From positions 372,001 to 436,000 of the forward strand of contig NZ_JBOBFV010000003.1 in the NCBI RefSeq assembly GCF_050587365.1: a stretch of 64,000 bases of DNA, written 5' to 3'. The translations under genes and the position numbers were made by a program. Below are positions 1 through 8,123 of this stretch, piece by piece. Every line of letters starts with the position of its first letter. The stretch's first letter is position 1. The notes under the pieces were generated by a model. The model was given only the letters and a program-made list of their open reading frames with translations. It ran no database searches and was not told where the DNA came from. Source of the DNA: Plantibacter auratus. GTDB taxonomy: Bacteria; Actinomycetota; Actinomycetes; Actinomycetales; Microbacteriaceae.

Positions 1-374
1 CCGAGCCTGGCGTTCGGCGAGGCCTTCACGAGGCGGACGAGCCGCAGGGTGTCGAGCGTCAACACGATCCACAGGATCGCGTAGGCGGCGAGGAGGATCT
101 GGGCGACGGTGAGGGCGATCGGATTCGTCGCGAGGGTGAAGAGCACCTCGCGGGCGAGGAACATGAGGGCAACGCCGACGACGACGAGCAGCCAGAGGAA
201 GAGGGTGAACCCGAGGCCGAACCGACCGAGCTTCCGGTTCCCGGCGAGCACCTGCGCGGAGCCGGGGATCAGCAGATTGAGCAGGACCAGCCACCAGGCG
301 CGCTTCGTCATCACCTCGCGCGAACGGGTGTCGGGATACCGCATCGGCTTCGCGGCGGTGGCTGCACTCGTCAT
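1..374 (-). CDS. LCP-family-like membrane protein, N-terminal part (runs off window)
   Basis: The minus strand stays open from an ATG at 374 to the window edge, giving about 124 residues. The start overlaps the purE stop as ATGA, so the two are translationally coupled. The product starts with a short charged stretch, then hydrophobic segments at about residues 28-37 and 51-72 and another at about 85-105, with a basic end. This arrangement, and its place after purE, resemble the N-terminal membrane region of LytR-CpsA-Psr proteins in Microbacteriaceae, which attach wall polymers to peptidoglycan. The catalytic LCP domain would lie beyond the window, so the family assignment is an inference from the N-terminus and context only. 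Confidence 0.5.
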   Translation of the reverse strand, partial: MTSAATAAKPMRYPDTRSREVMTKRAWWLVLLNLLIPGSAQVLAGNRKLGRFGLGFTLFLWLLVVVGVALMFLAREVLFTLATNPIALTVAQILLAAYAILWIVLTLDTLRLVRLVKASPNARL

Positions 375-892
375 AGCTGCGCTTTGAGGTTCCGGTTCTT
401 CTCCTCGACGGAGTCGGCGAGGCCCGCGGCGTAGGCCACGAGCGCCTGGTGCAGGGCGTCGTCGGCCGTGGCGAGGATCTTGACGGCGATCAGCGCGGCG
501 TTCTTCGCGCCGCCGATCGACACGGTCGCGACCGGCACGCCAGCGGGCATCTGCACGATCGACAGGAGCGAGTCGAGGCCGTCGAGGCGGGAGAGCGGCA
601 CCGGGACGCCGACGACCGGGAGCGTGGTGACGGAGGCGAGCATTCCGGGAAGGTGCGCCGCTCCACCGGCACCGGCGATGACGACCTTGATGCCACGGCC
701 GTGGGCGGCTTTGCCGTAGGCGATCATCTTCTCGGGCGTGCGGTGGGCCGACAGCACCTCGACCTCGAACGGCACGCCGAAGTCGCGGAGCACCTGCGCC
801 GCGTCGCTCATGACGTTCCAGTCGGAGTCCGAGCCCATCACGACGCCGACGAGCGGCGGGGCGTCACGGGACGGGGCGGAGTTCTCGGGCAT
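371..892 (-). CDS. purE: N5-carboxyaminoimidazole ribonucleotide mutase
   Basis: PurE (173 aa) converts N5-CAIR to CAIR in de novo purine synthesis, using the product of PurK. The class I signature is complete: GVVMGSDSDW near the N-terminus, the SAHRTPE loop, and GAGGAAHLPGM followed by PVVGVPV. I chose ATG 892 rather than ATG 901 because a TACGAT hexamer at 900-905 lies seven bases upstream, which suits a leaderless mRNA; ATG 901 would sit inside that hexamer. The gene overlaps the next one by ATGA. PurK, its usual direct neighbour, is 17 kb away at 18008-19153 in the same orientation, so this copy seems to depend on its own promoter. Confidence 0.95.
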   Translation of the reverse strand: MPENSAPSRDAPPLVGVVMGSDSDWNVMSDAAQVLRDFGVPFEVEVLSAHRTPEKMIAYGKAAHGRGIKVVIAGAGGAAHLPGMLASVTTLPVVGVPVPLSRLDGLDSLLSIVQMPAGVPVATVSIGGAKNAALIAVKILATADDALHQALVAYAAGLADSVEEKNRNLKAQL

Positions 893-899
893 GAGCACC

Positions 900-905
900 A
901 TCGTA
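900..905 (-). promoter_or_regulatory. -10 element of purE
   Basis: TACGAT on the minus strand ends seven bases before ATG 892, predicting a transcript that starts at or next to the start codon. No matching -35 was recognised. Confidence 0.45.
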
Positions 906-1026
906 GATCGCGGTGCCTGAAGATCGGCTCAGGACGCACCGCAGCTGGCGGACAAGCCCTCGCCCAGGAGCCCCCAGTCCGGGGACGCCTCGGTACCGCG
1001 CAGCGCACCGGTCGACAGGTGTCTGG

Positions 1027-1032
1027 GACAAT
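1027..1032 (+). promoter_or_regulatory. -10 element of the VIT transporter gene
   Basis: GACAAT lies exactly six bases before ATG 1039; no ribosome binding site is visible, consistent with leaderless initiation. Confidence 0.4.
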
Positions 1033-1038
1033 CGGCGG

Positions 1039-2142
1039 ATGAGCACGTCGACCGCGGACGGATCCGCAGCACGCCACGAGCCGCCCAGCCAGCGCGAGCT
1101 GCGGCGGTGGCGCGGGTACCTCGCCGACGAACGCGCCGAGGCCGCCGTCTACCGGGATCTCGCCGGGCGGCGGAGCGGTGAGGAGCGCGACATCCTGCTC
1201 GCGCTCGCGGAGGCCGAGAAACGCCACGAGTCGCACTGGATCGCCCTGCTCGGGGAGGACGTCGGCAAGCCGCAACGCGGTGACCTGCGGACCAGGCTGC
1301 TCGGCTGGCTCGCGAGGCGGTTCGGATCCGTCTTCGTCCTGGCGCTCGTCCAGCGCGCCGAGTCGCGCTCGCCCTACGCGACCGAACGGGCGGCCACCGA
1401 GCGCATGGCCGCCGACGAGCAGATCCACGAGGAGGTCGTCCGGGGCCTGGCCGCCCGAGGACGCAACCGCCTGTCCGGAACCTTCCGGGCGGCCGTGTTC
1501 GGAGCGAACGACGGACTCGTCTCGAACCTCGCGCTCGTCATCGGCATGAGCGCCACCGGCGTCGGCAACGGCGTCGTCCTCGCCGCCGGGCTCGCGGGCC
1601 TCCTGGCGGGCGCGCTGTCGATGGGAGCCGGCGAGTACGTCTCGGTCCGGTCGCAGCGGGAACTGCTCGAGGCGTCCAGCCCCAACCCGGCGGCCGACGA
1701 CGCCCTCCCCCACCTCGACGTCGACGCGAACGAACTCGCGCTCGTCTACCGGGCACGCGGCATGGAGGTCGGTGAAGCCGAGGCCCACGCAGCGGACGTC
1801 CTGGCCCGCGTCGGCGCCGGTACCTACCAGCGCGAGGCCCGGACGGCGATGGAGCACGAGGCCATCGGGACCGGGCTCGGTGCCGCGCTCTCGAGCTTCT
1901 GCTTCTTCGCGTCGGGCGCCGTCATCCCGGTCCTGCCCTACCTGTTCGGACTGCAGGGTGTCGCTGCATTGCTGGTCGCCGCGCTCCTGGTCGGGGTGGC
2001 CCTGCTCGGCACCGGCGCCGTCGTCGGGCTGCTCTCCGGGGGGCCACCGCTTCGCCGGGCACTGCGACAACTCGCGATCGGGTACGGCGCTGCTGCGGCG
2101 ACCTACGTGCTCGGCCTGCTCTTCGGCGCGAACGTCGGCTGA
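1039..2142 (+). CDS. Ferritin-like/VIT1-CCC1 family iron or manganese transporter
   Basis: The 367-aa protein joins two domains. Residues about 10-130 form a ferritin-like (rubrerythrin-type) helical region with carboxylate/His motifs such as DERAEAAVYRDLA, EAEKRHESHW and ADEQIHEEV that could bind a di-iron or metal centre. Residues about 140-367 are the VIT1/CCC1 membrane domain, opening with AVFGANDGLVSNLALVIGM and continuing with LSMGAGEYVSVRSQRE, then three C-terminal hydrophobic helices. Relatives move Fe(II) or Mn(II) out of the cytosol; the ferritin-like part is thought to sense or deliver metal. The frame is open further upstream, but ATG 1039 matches the family start and the nearby -10. 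It is divergent from purE and is the first gene of the block that separates purE from purK. Confidence 0.88.
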   Translation: MSTSTADGSAARHEPPSQRELRRWRGYLADERAEAAVYRDLAGRRSGEERDILLALAEAEKRHESHWIALLGEDVGKPQRGDLRTRLLGWLARRFGSVFVLALVQRAESRSPYATERAATERMAADEQIHEEVVRGLAARGRNRLSGTFRAAVFGANDGLVSNLALVIGMSATGVGNGVVLAAGLAGLLAGALSMGAGEYVSVRSQRELLEASSPNPAADDALPHLDVDANELALVYRARGMEVGEAEAHAADVLARVGAGTYQREARTAMEHEAIGTGLGAALSSFCFFASGAVIPVLPYLFGLQGVAALLVAALLVGVALLGTGAVVGLLSGGPPLRRALRQLAIGYGAAAATYVLGLLFGANVG

Positions 2143-2228
2143 CCCGGCCGTCGGTCGTCCGCCGCGCGACACCGGGAGCCGATGCGAACACGTAATCTGC
2201 CGTCCACGAGTGCGTCACCGGCGTTCCC

Positions 2229-2234
2229 TACGCT
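2229..2234 (+). promoter_or_regulatory. Possible -10 for the acyltransferase gene
   Basis: TACGCT at 2229-2234 would give a leader of roughly 33 bases containing the GGAGG at 2256-2260. No convincing -35. Confidence 0.25.
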
Positions 2235-2262
2235 GAGCCCGCCGTCCGTCGACCCGGAGGGC

Positions 2263-2270
2263 GGGGGGGG
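2263..2270 (+). repeat. G8 homopolymer between Shine-Dalgarno and start codon
   Basis: Eight consecutive G residues lie between GGAGG (2256-2260) and GTG 2274. Changes in tract length would alter the ribosome-binding spacing. Confidence 0.6.
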
Positions 2271-2273
2271 CGC

Positions 2274-4367
2274 GTGAGGCAGGTGCAGGACCGGACCGAC
2301 GTGTCTCCTCTCCTCGGAGCGGTTCCGCGAACGCAGCCCGACATCCAGTTGCTCCGCGCGATCGCCGTCCTGTCCGTCGTGGTCTTCCACCTGTCGTCGA
2401 GCCTCCTGCCCGGCGGGTACGTCGGCGTCGACGTGTTCTTCGTCGTCAGTGGCTATCTGATCACGAGCCACCTCGCACGCCAGGCCGACCAGACGGGCCG
2501 CGTCGACCTCCCGGCGTTCTGGGCCCGGAGGATCCGGCGACTCCTGCCGGCCGCTCTGCTCGTCCTCGCCGTCACCGCCGTCCTGATCTGGCGGCTGGCC
2601 CCGCCGAGCGCCTGGACGCAGTTCTTCACCGAGACCGTGGCGAGCGCGACCTCCTGGGAGAACTGGTTCCTGGCCGGGAGCTCCGTGGACTATCTCGCAC
2701 AGGGCAGCGCCGCGTCACCGGTCCAGCACTTCTGGTCGCTCTCCGTCGAAGAGCAGTTCTACCTCGGCTGGCCGCTCGTCGTCGTGCTGTGCGTGTGGCT
2801 CACCCGGCGTCGACCGTCGGCCCTCCGCCGCACCCTCGGTGTTGCGCTCGGGATCATCGGTGCCACCTCTCTCCTGTGCTCGATCCTGTACACGGCGGCG
2901 GACCCGACTCCGGCGTACTTCGCCACGCCGACCCGTGCCTGGGAGTTCGCGGCCGGCGGTCTGCTCGCGCTCCTCGGGCCGGTCGTGGTCGTGCACCGCA
3001 CCCGGTGGCGAACGGTCTCCGGCGTCCTCGGTGTCGTCCTCCTGGCGGTCGCCCTGGTCGCCTTCACCGAGCGGACGGCGTTCCCCGGGATCGCCGCCGC
3101 CCTCCCGGTCCTCGGGACGCTCCTCGTGATCGTCGGTGGGTCGTCGACCCACCGGTGGTCCGTGACGACCCTTGCGCGCACACGTGCGTCGCTCCTCCTC
3201 GGCGATCTCTCCTATTCGCTGTATCTGTGGCACTGGCCGCTCATCGTGGTCGCGCCGTGGGTGCTCGGCGTGCCCGTCGCGCTCGGCGACCCGCTCGGGT
3301 GGGCGGTCGCTGCCGCACTCCTGGTCGTCGCCGTGATCCTCGCCGCGCTGACGAAACGGTTCGTCGAGGACCCTGTCCGACGAGCCCCCGTCCTCGCGCA
3401 CGCACGCTCCGCACGGACCGTCCTGCTGGCGGGCGCGGCGACCGCACTCGTGCTCTGCATCCCGACCGCGGGGTTGCTCACCGTCGCTACGGAGGAACGC
3501 ACCCTCGCGAGCACCGTGGACGCCTACGTCGCGGACGGCGAACCGTGTTTCGGTGCCGATGCGGCCGTGTCGGGCTGCACCAATCCGGCGTTGGCGGACG
3601 AACTCCTGCCGCCGCTGTCGGTGCGGACCGAGGACACCGGCGACACCTTCCGGTGCTCCGCGGCGGCCGACGCACCGGACTTCCCCGGCTGCACCTTCGG
3701 TTCCGAGCGCCCGGACGCCACGCGGGTCGCGCTCACCGGGAACTCGCACGCCACGATGCTCATCCCCGGACTCGTCGACCAGCTCGAGGCACGCAACTGG
3801 CGACTCGACGTGTACGTCGGCAAGGGCTGCGAGTGGCGGGCACCGGGACCCGACGACTCGGCGGCCTGCGACGCCCGGCGGGCGCTCATGCAGGAGGCGT
3901 TCACGGGTGAGCGGCCGTACGACATCATCCTGGTGACCTCCAAGAGTCCGGACGAGACCTCGGTGGCCGAACAGGCCGCGATCCGCGGCGCGACGCTCGC
4001 CGCGTGGAGACCGGTGCTCAAGCAGGGGACGTCGATCGTGGTGCTGCGGGACAATCCCCGCGTGCCGACCGAAGCCGCGGCGTGCGTCGACCGCACGAGC
4101 GCCGCCGAGCTCATCGCGGGGGCGTGCGCCTTCCCCGTGGCCGAGGCGTACCCGACGTTCGACCTGAACACCGCCACGGCGGCGATGACCGACGGCGCCG
4201 TGCCGGTCGTGGATCTCGGCGAGCTGTACTGCGCGGCCGGAACCTGTCCGCTCGCCGTCGGGAACGTGCTCGTCTATCGCGATCTGCACCACATCACGGC
4301 CACCTGGTCGCGGACCCTGGGCCCGTTCCTCGTCGACCGGATCCGAGCCGCCACCTCCCGAGGGTGA
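2274..4367 (+). CDS. Membrane acyltransferase (AT3/OafA type) with C-terminal SGNH domain
   Basis: This 697-aa protein resembles O-acetyltransferases that modify surface polysaccharides or wall polymers, taking acyl groups across the membrane. Residues about 20-380 are the AT3 domain: QLLRAIAVLSVVVFHL, GGYVGVDVFFVVSGYLIT, RRIRRLLPAALLVL, SLSVEEQFYLGWPL and YSLYLWHWPLI are diagnostic, with roughly ten membrane helices. Residues about 420-697 are extracytoplasmic with six or more cysteines; ALTGNSHATMLIP supplies the SGNH Ser block and DLHHITATW the C-terminal Asp/His. The GTG start at 2274 is chosen from GGAGG at 2256-2260, although an eight-G run lies between them. The substrate cannot be told from sequence. 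Confidence 0.88.
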   Translation: MRQVQDRTDVSPLLGAVPRTQPDIQLLRAIAVLSVVVFHLSSSLLPGGYVGVDVFFVVSGYLITSHLARQADQTGRVDLPAFWARRIRRLLPAALLVLAVTAVLIWRLAPPSAWTQFFTETVASATSWENWFLAGSSVDYLAQGSAASPVQHFWSLSVEEQFYLGWPLVVVLCVWLTRRRPSALRRTLGVALGIIGATSLLCSILYTAADPTPAYFATPTRAWEFAAGGLLALLGPVVVVHRTRWRTVSGVLGVVLLAVALVAFTERTAFPGIAAALPVLGTLLVIVGGSSTHRWSVTTLARTRASLLLGDLSYSLYLWHWPLIVVAPWVLGVPVALGDPLGWAVAAALLVVAVILAALTKRFVEDPVRRAPVLAHARSARTVLLAGAATALVLCIPTAGLLTVATEERTLASTVDAYVADGEPCFGADAAVSGCTNPALADELLPPLSVRTEDTGDTFRCSAAADAPDFPGCTFGSERPDATRVALTGNSHATMLIPGLVDQLEARNWRLDVYVGKGCEWRAPGPDDSAACDARRALMQEAFTGERPYDIILVTSKSPDETSVAEQAAIRGATLAAWRPVLKQGTSIVVLRDNPRVPTEAAACVDRTSAAELIAGACAFPVAEAYPTFDLNTATAAMTDGAVPVVDLGELYCAAGTCPLAVGNVLVYRDLHHITATWSRTLGPFLVDRIRAATSRG

Positions 4368-4390
4368 CCAGTCCCCGATCGGGTGGAGTG

Positions 4391-4555
4391 CCAGCGCGGT
4401 GCGCTGACGCGAGGGTGTCGAACCCGGCGTCGGCGCGGTGCGCTGACGCGAGCGCGGCGGAACCGGCACGACCGCGGGGCACAGGCGTGAGCGCGCCCCT
4501 CCGGAGACCCGCGCTGACGTCCCCGACCCGCGGTGACGTCAGCGCACCGCGCTGG
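4391..4555. repeat. Inverted and direct repeats between convergent genes
   Basis: The 221-bp gap between the acyltransferase and mvaS holds a perfect 19-bp inverted repeat: CCAGCGCGGTGCGCTGACG at 4391-4409 and its complement at 4537-4555. A 20-bp direct copy of most of the left arm (GCGCGGTGCGCTGACGCGAG) is at 4394-4413 and again at 4433-4452. The related core CCAGCGCACTGCGCTGG occurs in the sdhB terminator at 58489-58519, so this may be a dispersed palindromic family. It may also stop transcription from both sides. Confidence 0.7.
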
Positions 4556-4588
4556 CGACCACCCAGGAGAGCACGGGCGCGGGAGCGG

Positions 4589-5782
4589 TCAGGCGGAGGT
4601 GGGCTCGTACTGCCGACGGTCGCCGATGACGCCCGCGAAACGGAACGGCGCACCGGTCTCGCGAGGGCGGTCGGAGTCGTGGACATCGGCCGACGCCGCA
4701 TCCTCGAGGAGCTGCAGGTAGCGGGCGTCGTCGACGACCGTCCTGGCATCGAGCTGCGCACGGTTCGCGTCGCTCCGCAGAGCCGAGCGGTAGCCCGGAC
4801 GCACGATGCCGCTGAAGCACTCCGCGACCGCACCCGAGCCGTAGCTGAGGAACGCGATGCGCCGACCGGTGAGGTCGTCGTCGCCGTCGAGCAGCGCGAG
4901 CAGTGCGAGGTACACGGAGGCCGTGTAGCTGTTCCCGATCCGGCGGTTGTACCCGGTCGTCGGCTCGATCTGTGCGTCCAACTCCTCCTGGGTGCGCTCG
5001 GAGCCGAGCGACTTGGCCAGGTGCCGGTGCGCCTTGATCGCCATCTTCGTGAACGGCTGGTGGTAGCAGAAGTGGTCGACCTCGGAGAAGTCCGCTCCGC
5101 CGCGTGACCGGTAGTCCGCCCAGGCCCCCTCGATCGCGTCCTGGTAGGCGGAGATGGACAGCTTGCCGTCGACGATCGCCGTCGCACTGTGGTTCGGGCG
5201 CCAGAAGTCCATGACGTCCTGCGTGTAGACGCCGGTCGCGGTCTCGAGCTCGAGGATGGCCGGATCGGCGGCCACGAGCATGGCGACGGCCCCGGCGCCC
5301 TGCGTCGGCTCGGCGTTGGAGTGCAGTTCGTACCGCGCGACGTCGCTCGCGATCACGAGGACGGTCTCCTCGGGGTTCCGCGCCACGAGCGCAGCAGCGA
5401 ACTGCAGCGCCGCGGTGGCCGAGTAGCAGGCCTGCTTGAGCTCGACCACGCGGACCGCCTGCGGCAGGCCGAGCAGCCGGTGCACGTAGACGCCAGCGGA
5501 CTTCGACTGGTCGATCCCGGACTCGGTGGCGAACAGGACGGTCCTGAGCCGGTCGCTGCCGTGGCGTTCGATGATGGGCGCGGCAGCGGCGGCGGCCATC
5601 GTGACGATGTCCTCGTCGGCGGCCGGGACGCTCATCTCGCTCTGGCCGAGACCGACGTAGTACTTGGCGGGTTCGACACCGAAGCGCCCCGCGAGCTCGG
5701 CGAGGTCGATGCGGTTCGCCCCGGTCGCGAAGGCGATGTCGTCGATGCCGACGGCGGGGCTGCTGGTCTGGTTGGTGTTCAC
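4589..5782 (-). CDS. mvaS: Hydroxymethylglutaryl-CoA synthase
   Basis: MvaS condenses acetyl-CoA with acetoacetyl-CoA to HMG-CoA, the first committed step of the mevalonate pathway. The 397-aa length is normal for bacterial enzymes. The catalytic triad is recognisable: Glu87 in ATESGIDQSKSAG, the acyl-carrying Cys119 in ELKQACYSATAAL and His241 in CYHQPFTKMA. GTG 5782 is the start; GGAG lies about eleven bases upstream. It is the last gene of the five-gene operon, 59 bp after the HMG-CoA reductase stop, the only real gap in the set. Confidence 0.95.
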   Translation of the reverse strand: MNTNQTSSPAVGIDDIAFATGANRIDLAELAGRFGVEPAKYYVGLGQSEMSVPAADEDIVTMAAAAAAPIIERHGSDRLRTVLFATESGIDQSKSAGVYVHRLLGLPQAVRVVELKQACYSATAALQFAAALVARNPEETVLVIASDVARYELHSNAEPTQGAGAVAMLVAADPAILELETATGVYTQDVMDFWRPNHSATAIVDGKLSISAYQDAIEGAWADYRSRGGADFSEVDHFCYHQPFTKMAIKAHRHLAKSLGSERTQEELDAQIEPTTGYNRRIGNSYTASVYLALLALLDGDDDLTGRRIAFLSYGSGAVAECFSGIVRPGYRSALRSDANRAQLDARTVVDDARYLQLLEDAASADVHDSDRPRETGAPFRFAGVIGDRRQYEPTSA

Positions 5783-5841
5783 GTGCGGGGTGCTCCGTTC
5801 GAGCGTCGACGATGCACCGGTCCCCCGGTGCGGTGGGAGGG

Positions 5842-6909
5842 TCAGGCGGGCGCGCCGGCTGCGGTCTGCGCGCTGCGTTCGAGCTTCAGGTGGGCGGCCA
5901 TGAGCTCACCGGGGTTGGTCTGCGCGGCGAGGAGTGACAGTTCGCCACACCAGACGGCGGCAGCGCACAGGACGGCGAGTCGCCGGGCGTTGGCGCCGGG
6001 TTCACGGTCCTCGCGGCACCCGAGGCGGGTGAGGTTCTCCTCGACGAAGCCGAGTCCCTTGCCGTTGCCGACCGTGCCGACGATGAGGTTCGGCAGGGTG
6101 CAGGAGAAGTAGAGGTCGCCGTCGTGCACCTCGGCGTGTGTGACGCCCTGCGAGCCCTCGACGATGTTCGCCGCGTCCTGGCCGGTCGCCAGGTAGAACG
6201 CGAGCAGCATGTTGGCGTAGTGGGCGTTCGCGCTGCGCAGGCCGCCGGCGAGGATCGTCCCGACGAGGTTCTTGCGCACGTTCAGCTGCACGATCTGCTC
6301 GGGCGTCGTGTGCAGGAACCGCTCGACGATCGCCCGCGGGATCGTCATCTCGGTGACGACGTTCTTGCCGCGACCCAGGATGCCGTTGACCGCGGTCGCT
6401 TTCTTGTCGGAGCAGAAGTTGCCGGAGATCGAGCCGTAGCGGAGCATCGGCCAACGCTCCATGATGTACGGCATGAGACGGTCCGCCGCGAGCGTGACCA
6501 TGTTGTGACCGGACGCGTCACCCGTGCGGAACTCGAGGCGCAGGAAGAGCAGGTTGCCGGCGATCTGCGAGTTGATCTCGATGAGTTCTGCGAAGTGGCT
6601 CGACTGGGCGACGACGGCCTGCAGCTCGGGCAGGCTGCGCTCGATCTCACGGAGTGCCTGCAGGGCGTCGCCGGCCGAGTCGACCTCGAACAGGACGGAG
6701 CGGCTCATCCGCTCGTCGACGAGCGTCGCGCGGATGCCGCCGGGGACCATGGAGGAGATGCGGGCGCCCCGACGGACCGACGGCCAGAGCGGGCTCTCGT
6801 AGGTGGCGAGCGGGACCTCCTGCTCGCCCTCCATGACGTTGCCGCTCAGGTGGAGCGGACCGATCCACTTGAGTGGGACCGGTGCGACGCCGTCGGGTTC
6901 GTTGCTCAT
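5842..6909 (-). CDS. hmgR: Hydroxymethylglutaryl-CoA reductase, class I type
   Basis: The 355-aa enzyme reduces HMG-CoA to mevalonate. Residues match the class I catalytic domain: Glu38 in PLATYES, SDKK at 167-170 (catalytic Lys), GQDAAN at 243-248 (catalytic Asp) and His340 in AAHLKLERS. GNFCSDKKATAVN followed by GRGKNVV is the class I cofactor/substrate segment, which suggests NADPH use. There is no membrane anchor. The frame stays open far upstream, but ATG 6909 forms an ATGA overlap with the phosphomevalonate kinase stop and begins right at the family's N-terminus. Confidence 0.93.
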   Translation of the reverse strand: MSNEPDGVAPVPLKWIGPLHLSGNVMEGEQEVPLATYESPLWPSVRRGARISSMVPGGIRATLVDERMSRSVLFEVDSAGDALQALREIERSLPELQAVVAQSSHFAELIEINSQIAGNLLFLRLEFRTGDASGHNMVTLAADRLMPYIMERWPMLRYGSISGNFCSDKKATAVNGILGRGKNVVTEMTIPRAIVERFLHTTPEQIVQLNVRKNLVGTILAGGLRSANAHYANMLLAFYLATGQDAANIVEGSQGVTHAEVHDGDLYFSCTLPNLIVGTVGNGKGLGFVEENLTRLGCREDREPGANARRLAVLCAAAVWCGELSLLAAQTNPGELMAAHLKLERSAQTAAGAPA

Positions 6910-8123
6910 GCGTGGGGTTCCGTTCCGCCCCGGAGGACGTCGTGCTGCTCGGCGAAGGCACGAGCGTAGGTGGATCTGATGGATTCGACCGCGTCGTCGT
7001 CGGTACGGCTGATCTCCGACGGCCCCCACGGGCTGTGGGCGGCGTCGATGAGTCCGGTCGGCGGGTGCACCGTGAGCGGGAGCCGCTCGATGCCGTGCGC
7101 CGACCAGTCGTCCTCGAGGGCGGCGGTGGAGACGGACTGGCCGATGAACGCGATCCCGCAGTCGCCACCACCGGCACCGGAGGACTTGGCCGCCCCGCCG
7201 AGGCGCTCGGCGGCGTCGCAGAGCTGAGCGAGCGCGGCGGTCTCGATGTCGACACCGGCGTCGCGGCCGAGACCGGCGAGCGTCGCGCGCGCGGAGCGGA
7301 CGGCACCGAGCACGAGGGCCGGATCCTCGTCGTTCAAGCCGATCGTGAGAGCGTCGACGGCGGCGCGACTGGCCGCGAGGAACGAGGTGTAGTGGGCGGT
7401 CTCCGCCCATTTGCGGGACTGCAGTTCGTCGACGAGACGCGTGGTCGAGGCGGGTTCGCCGGTCCATCCGACGAGGAGCCGGAGCGAGGTCGGCGGCGAC
7501 AGGCGCTCGAGCCCCAGCTCGGCCCAGGGGTCGCGGAGGGCGGCGAGCACCCCTTCGCGGTGGCGCACCTCCCGCAGCCGCGCCCGATCGGGCGAGGTGT
7601 AGCGGAGCCAGCCGCCGAACATGCTCGCCGCGAGGTCGCCCCCGGACGCCGCCGGCGCGACGTCGATGGTGGCGAGGATCGCGAGCTTGAGCATCTGCGT
7701 GCGGGTGAGGTCGAGCTGGTAGAACTCGTCGAGGGCCCGGATGGTGGCGGTCGTCACGGCCGCGCTCGAGCCGAGGCCGAACTTCCGTCCGCTCGCGTCG
7801 TCGAGCTCGCTCGTGATGGACAGCGCGGAGAACCGCTGCGCGACGCCGAGCTCGGCGACGAGGGTCTCCATCGTGCTCACAGCGGAGAGGACGTGGTCGA
7901 GCGGGCGTTCCTCGTGCTCGACGACGACCCCGTTGCGGTTGCGACGCCAGATGATGGGCGCTCGGCCGTACTGGTCGGAGAAGATGCGGCCCTCGTGCTC
8001 GCTCGCCTCGAGTCGGACGGTGACGCACCGGTCGACCGCGACGAGGATGGAGGGGTGCCCTGGTTCGACGACGGCGTACTCGCCGGCCACGAAGAGCTTG
8101 CCGGGCGCCTTGATCTCGATCAT
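6906..8123 (-). CDS. mvaK2: Phosphomevalonate kinase
   Basis: This 405-aa GHMP-superfamily kinase phosphorylates 5-phosphomevalonate to the diphosphate. It opens with APGKLFVAGEYAVVEPGHPS, a phosphomevalonate kinase signature, followed by the ATP-binding loop KFGLGSSAAVTTAT at about residue 115 and the C-terminal GHMP motif KSSGAGGGDCGIAF at about residue 325. Its length, greater than that of mevalonate kinase or decarboxylase, fits the family. Start ATG 8123 overlaps the mvaD stop (ATGA), and its own stop overlaps the reductase start. Confidence 0.93.
   Translation of the reverse strand: MIEIKAPGKLFVAGEYAVVEPGHPSILVAVDRCVTVRLEASEHEGRIFSDQYGRAPIIWRRNRNGVVVEHEERPLDHVLSAVSTMETLVAELGVAQRFSALSITSELDDASGRKFGLGSSAAVTTATIRALDEFYQLDLTRTQMLKLAILATIDVAPAASGGDLAASMFGGWLRYTSPDRARLREVRHREGVLAALRDPWAELGLERLSPPTSLRLLVGWTGEPASTTRLVDELQSRKWAETAHYTSFLAASRAAVDALTIGLNDEDPALVLGAVRSARATLAGLGRDAGVDIETAALAQLCDAAERLGGAAKSSGAGGGDCGIAFIGQSVSTAALEDDWSAHGIERLPLTVHPPTGLIDAAHSPWGPSEISRTDDDAVESIRSTYARAFAEQHDVLRGGTEPHA

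Noticed and set aside
5842..8028. A fusion of an N-terminal extension to HMG-CoA reductase
   Set aside because: The extension is antisense/out-of-frame shadow of the phosphomevalonate kinase gene; the ATGA overlap at 6906-6909 gives the true start.
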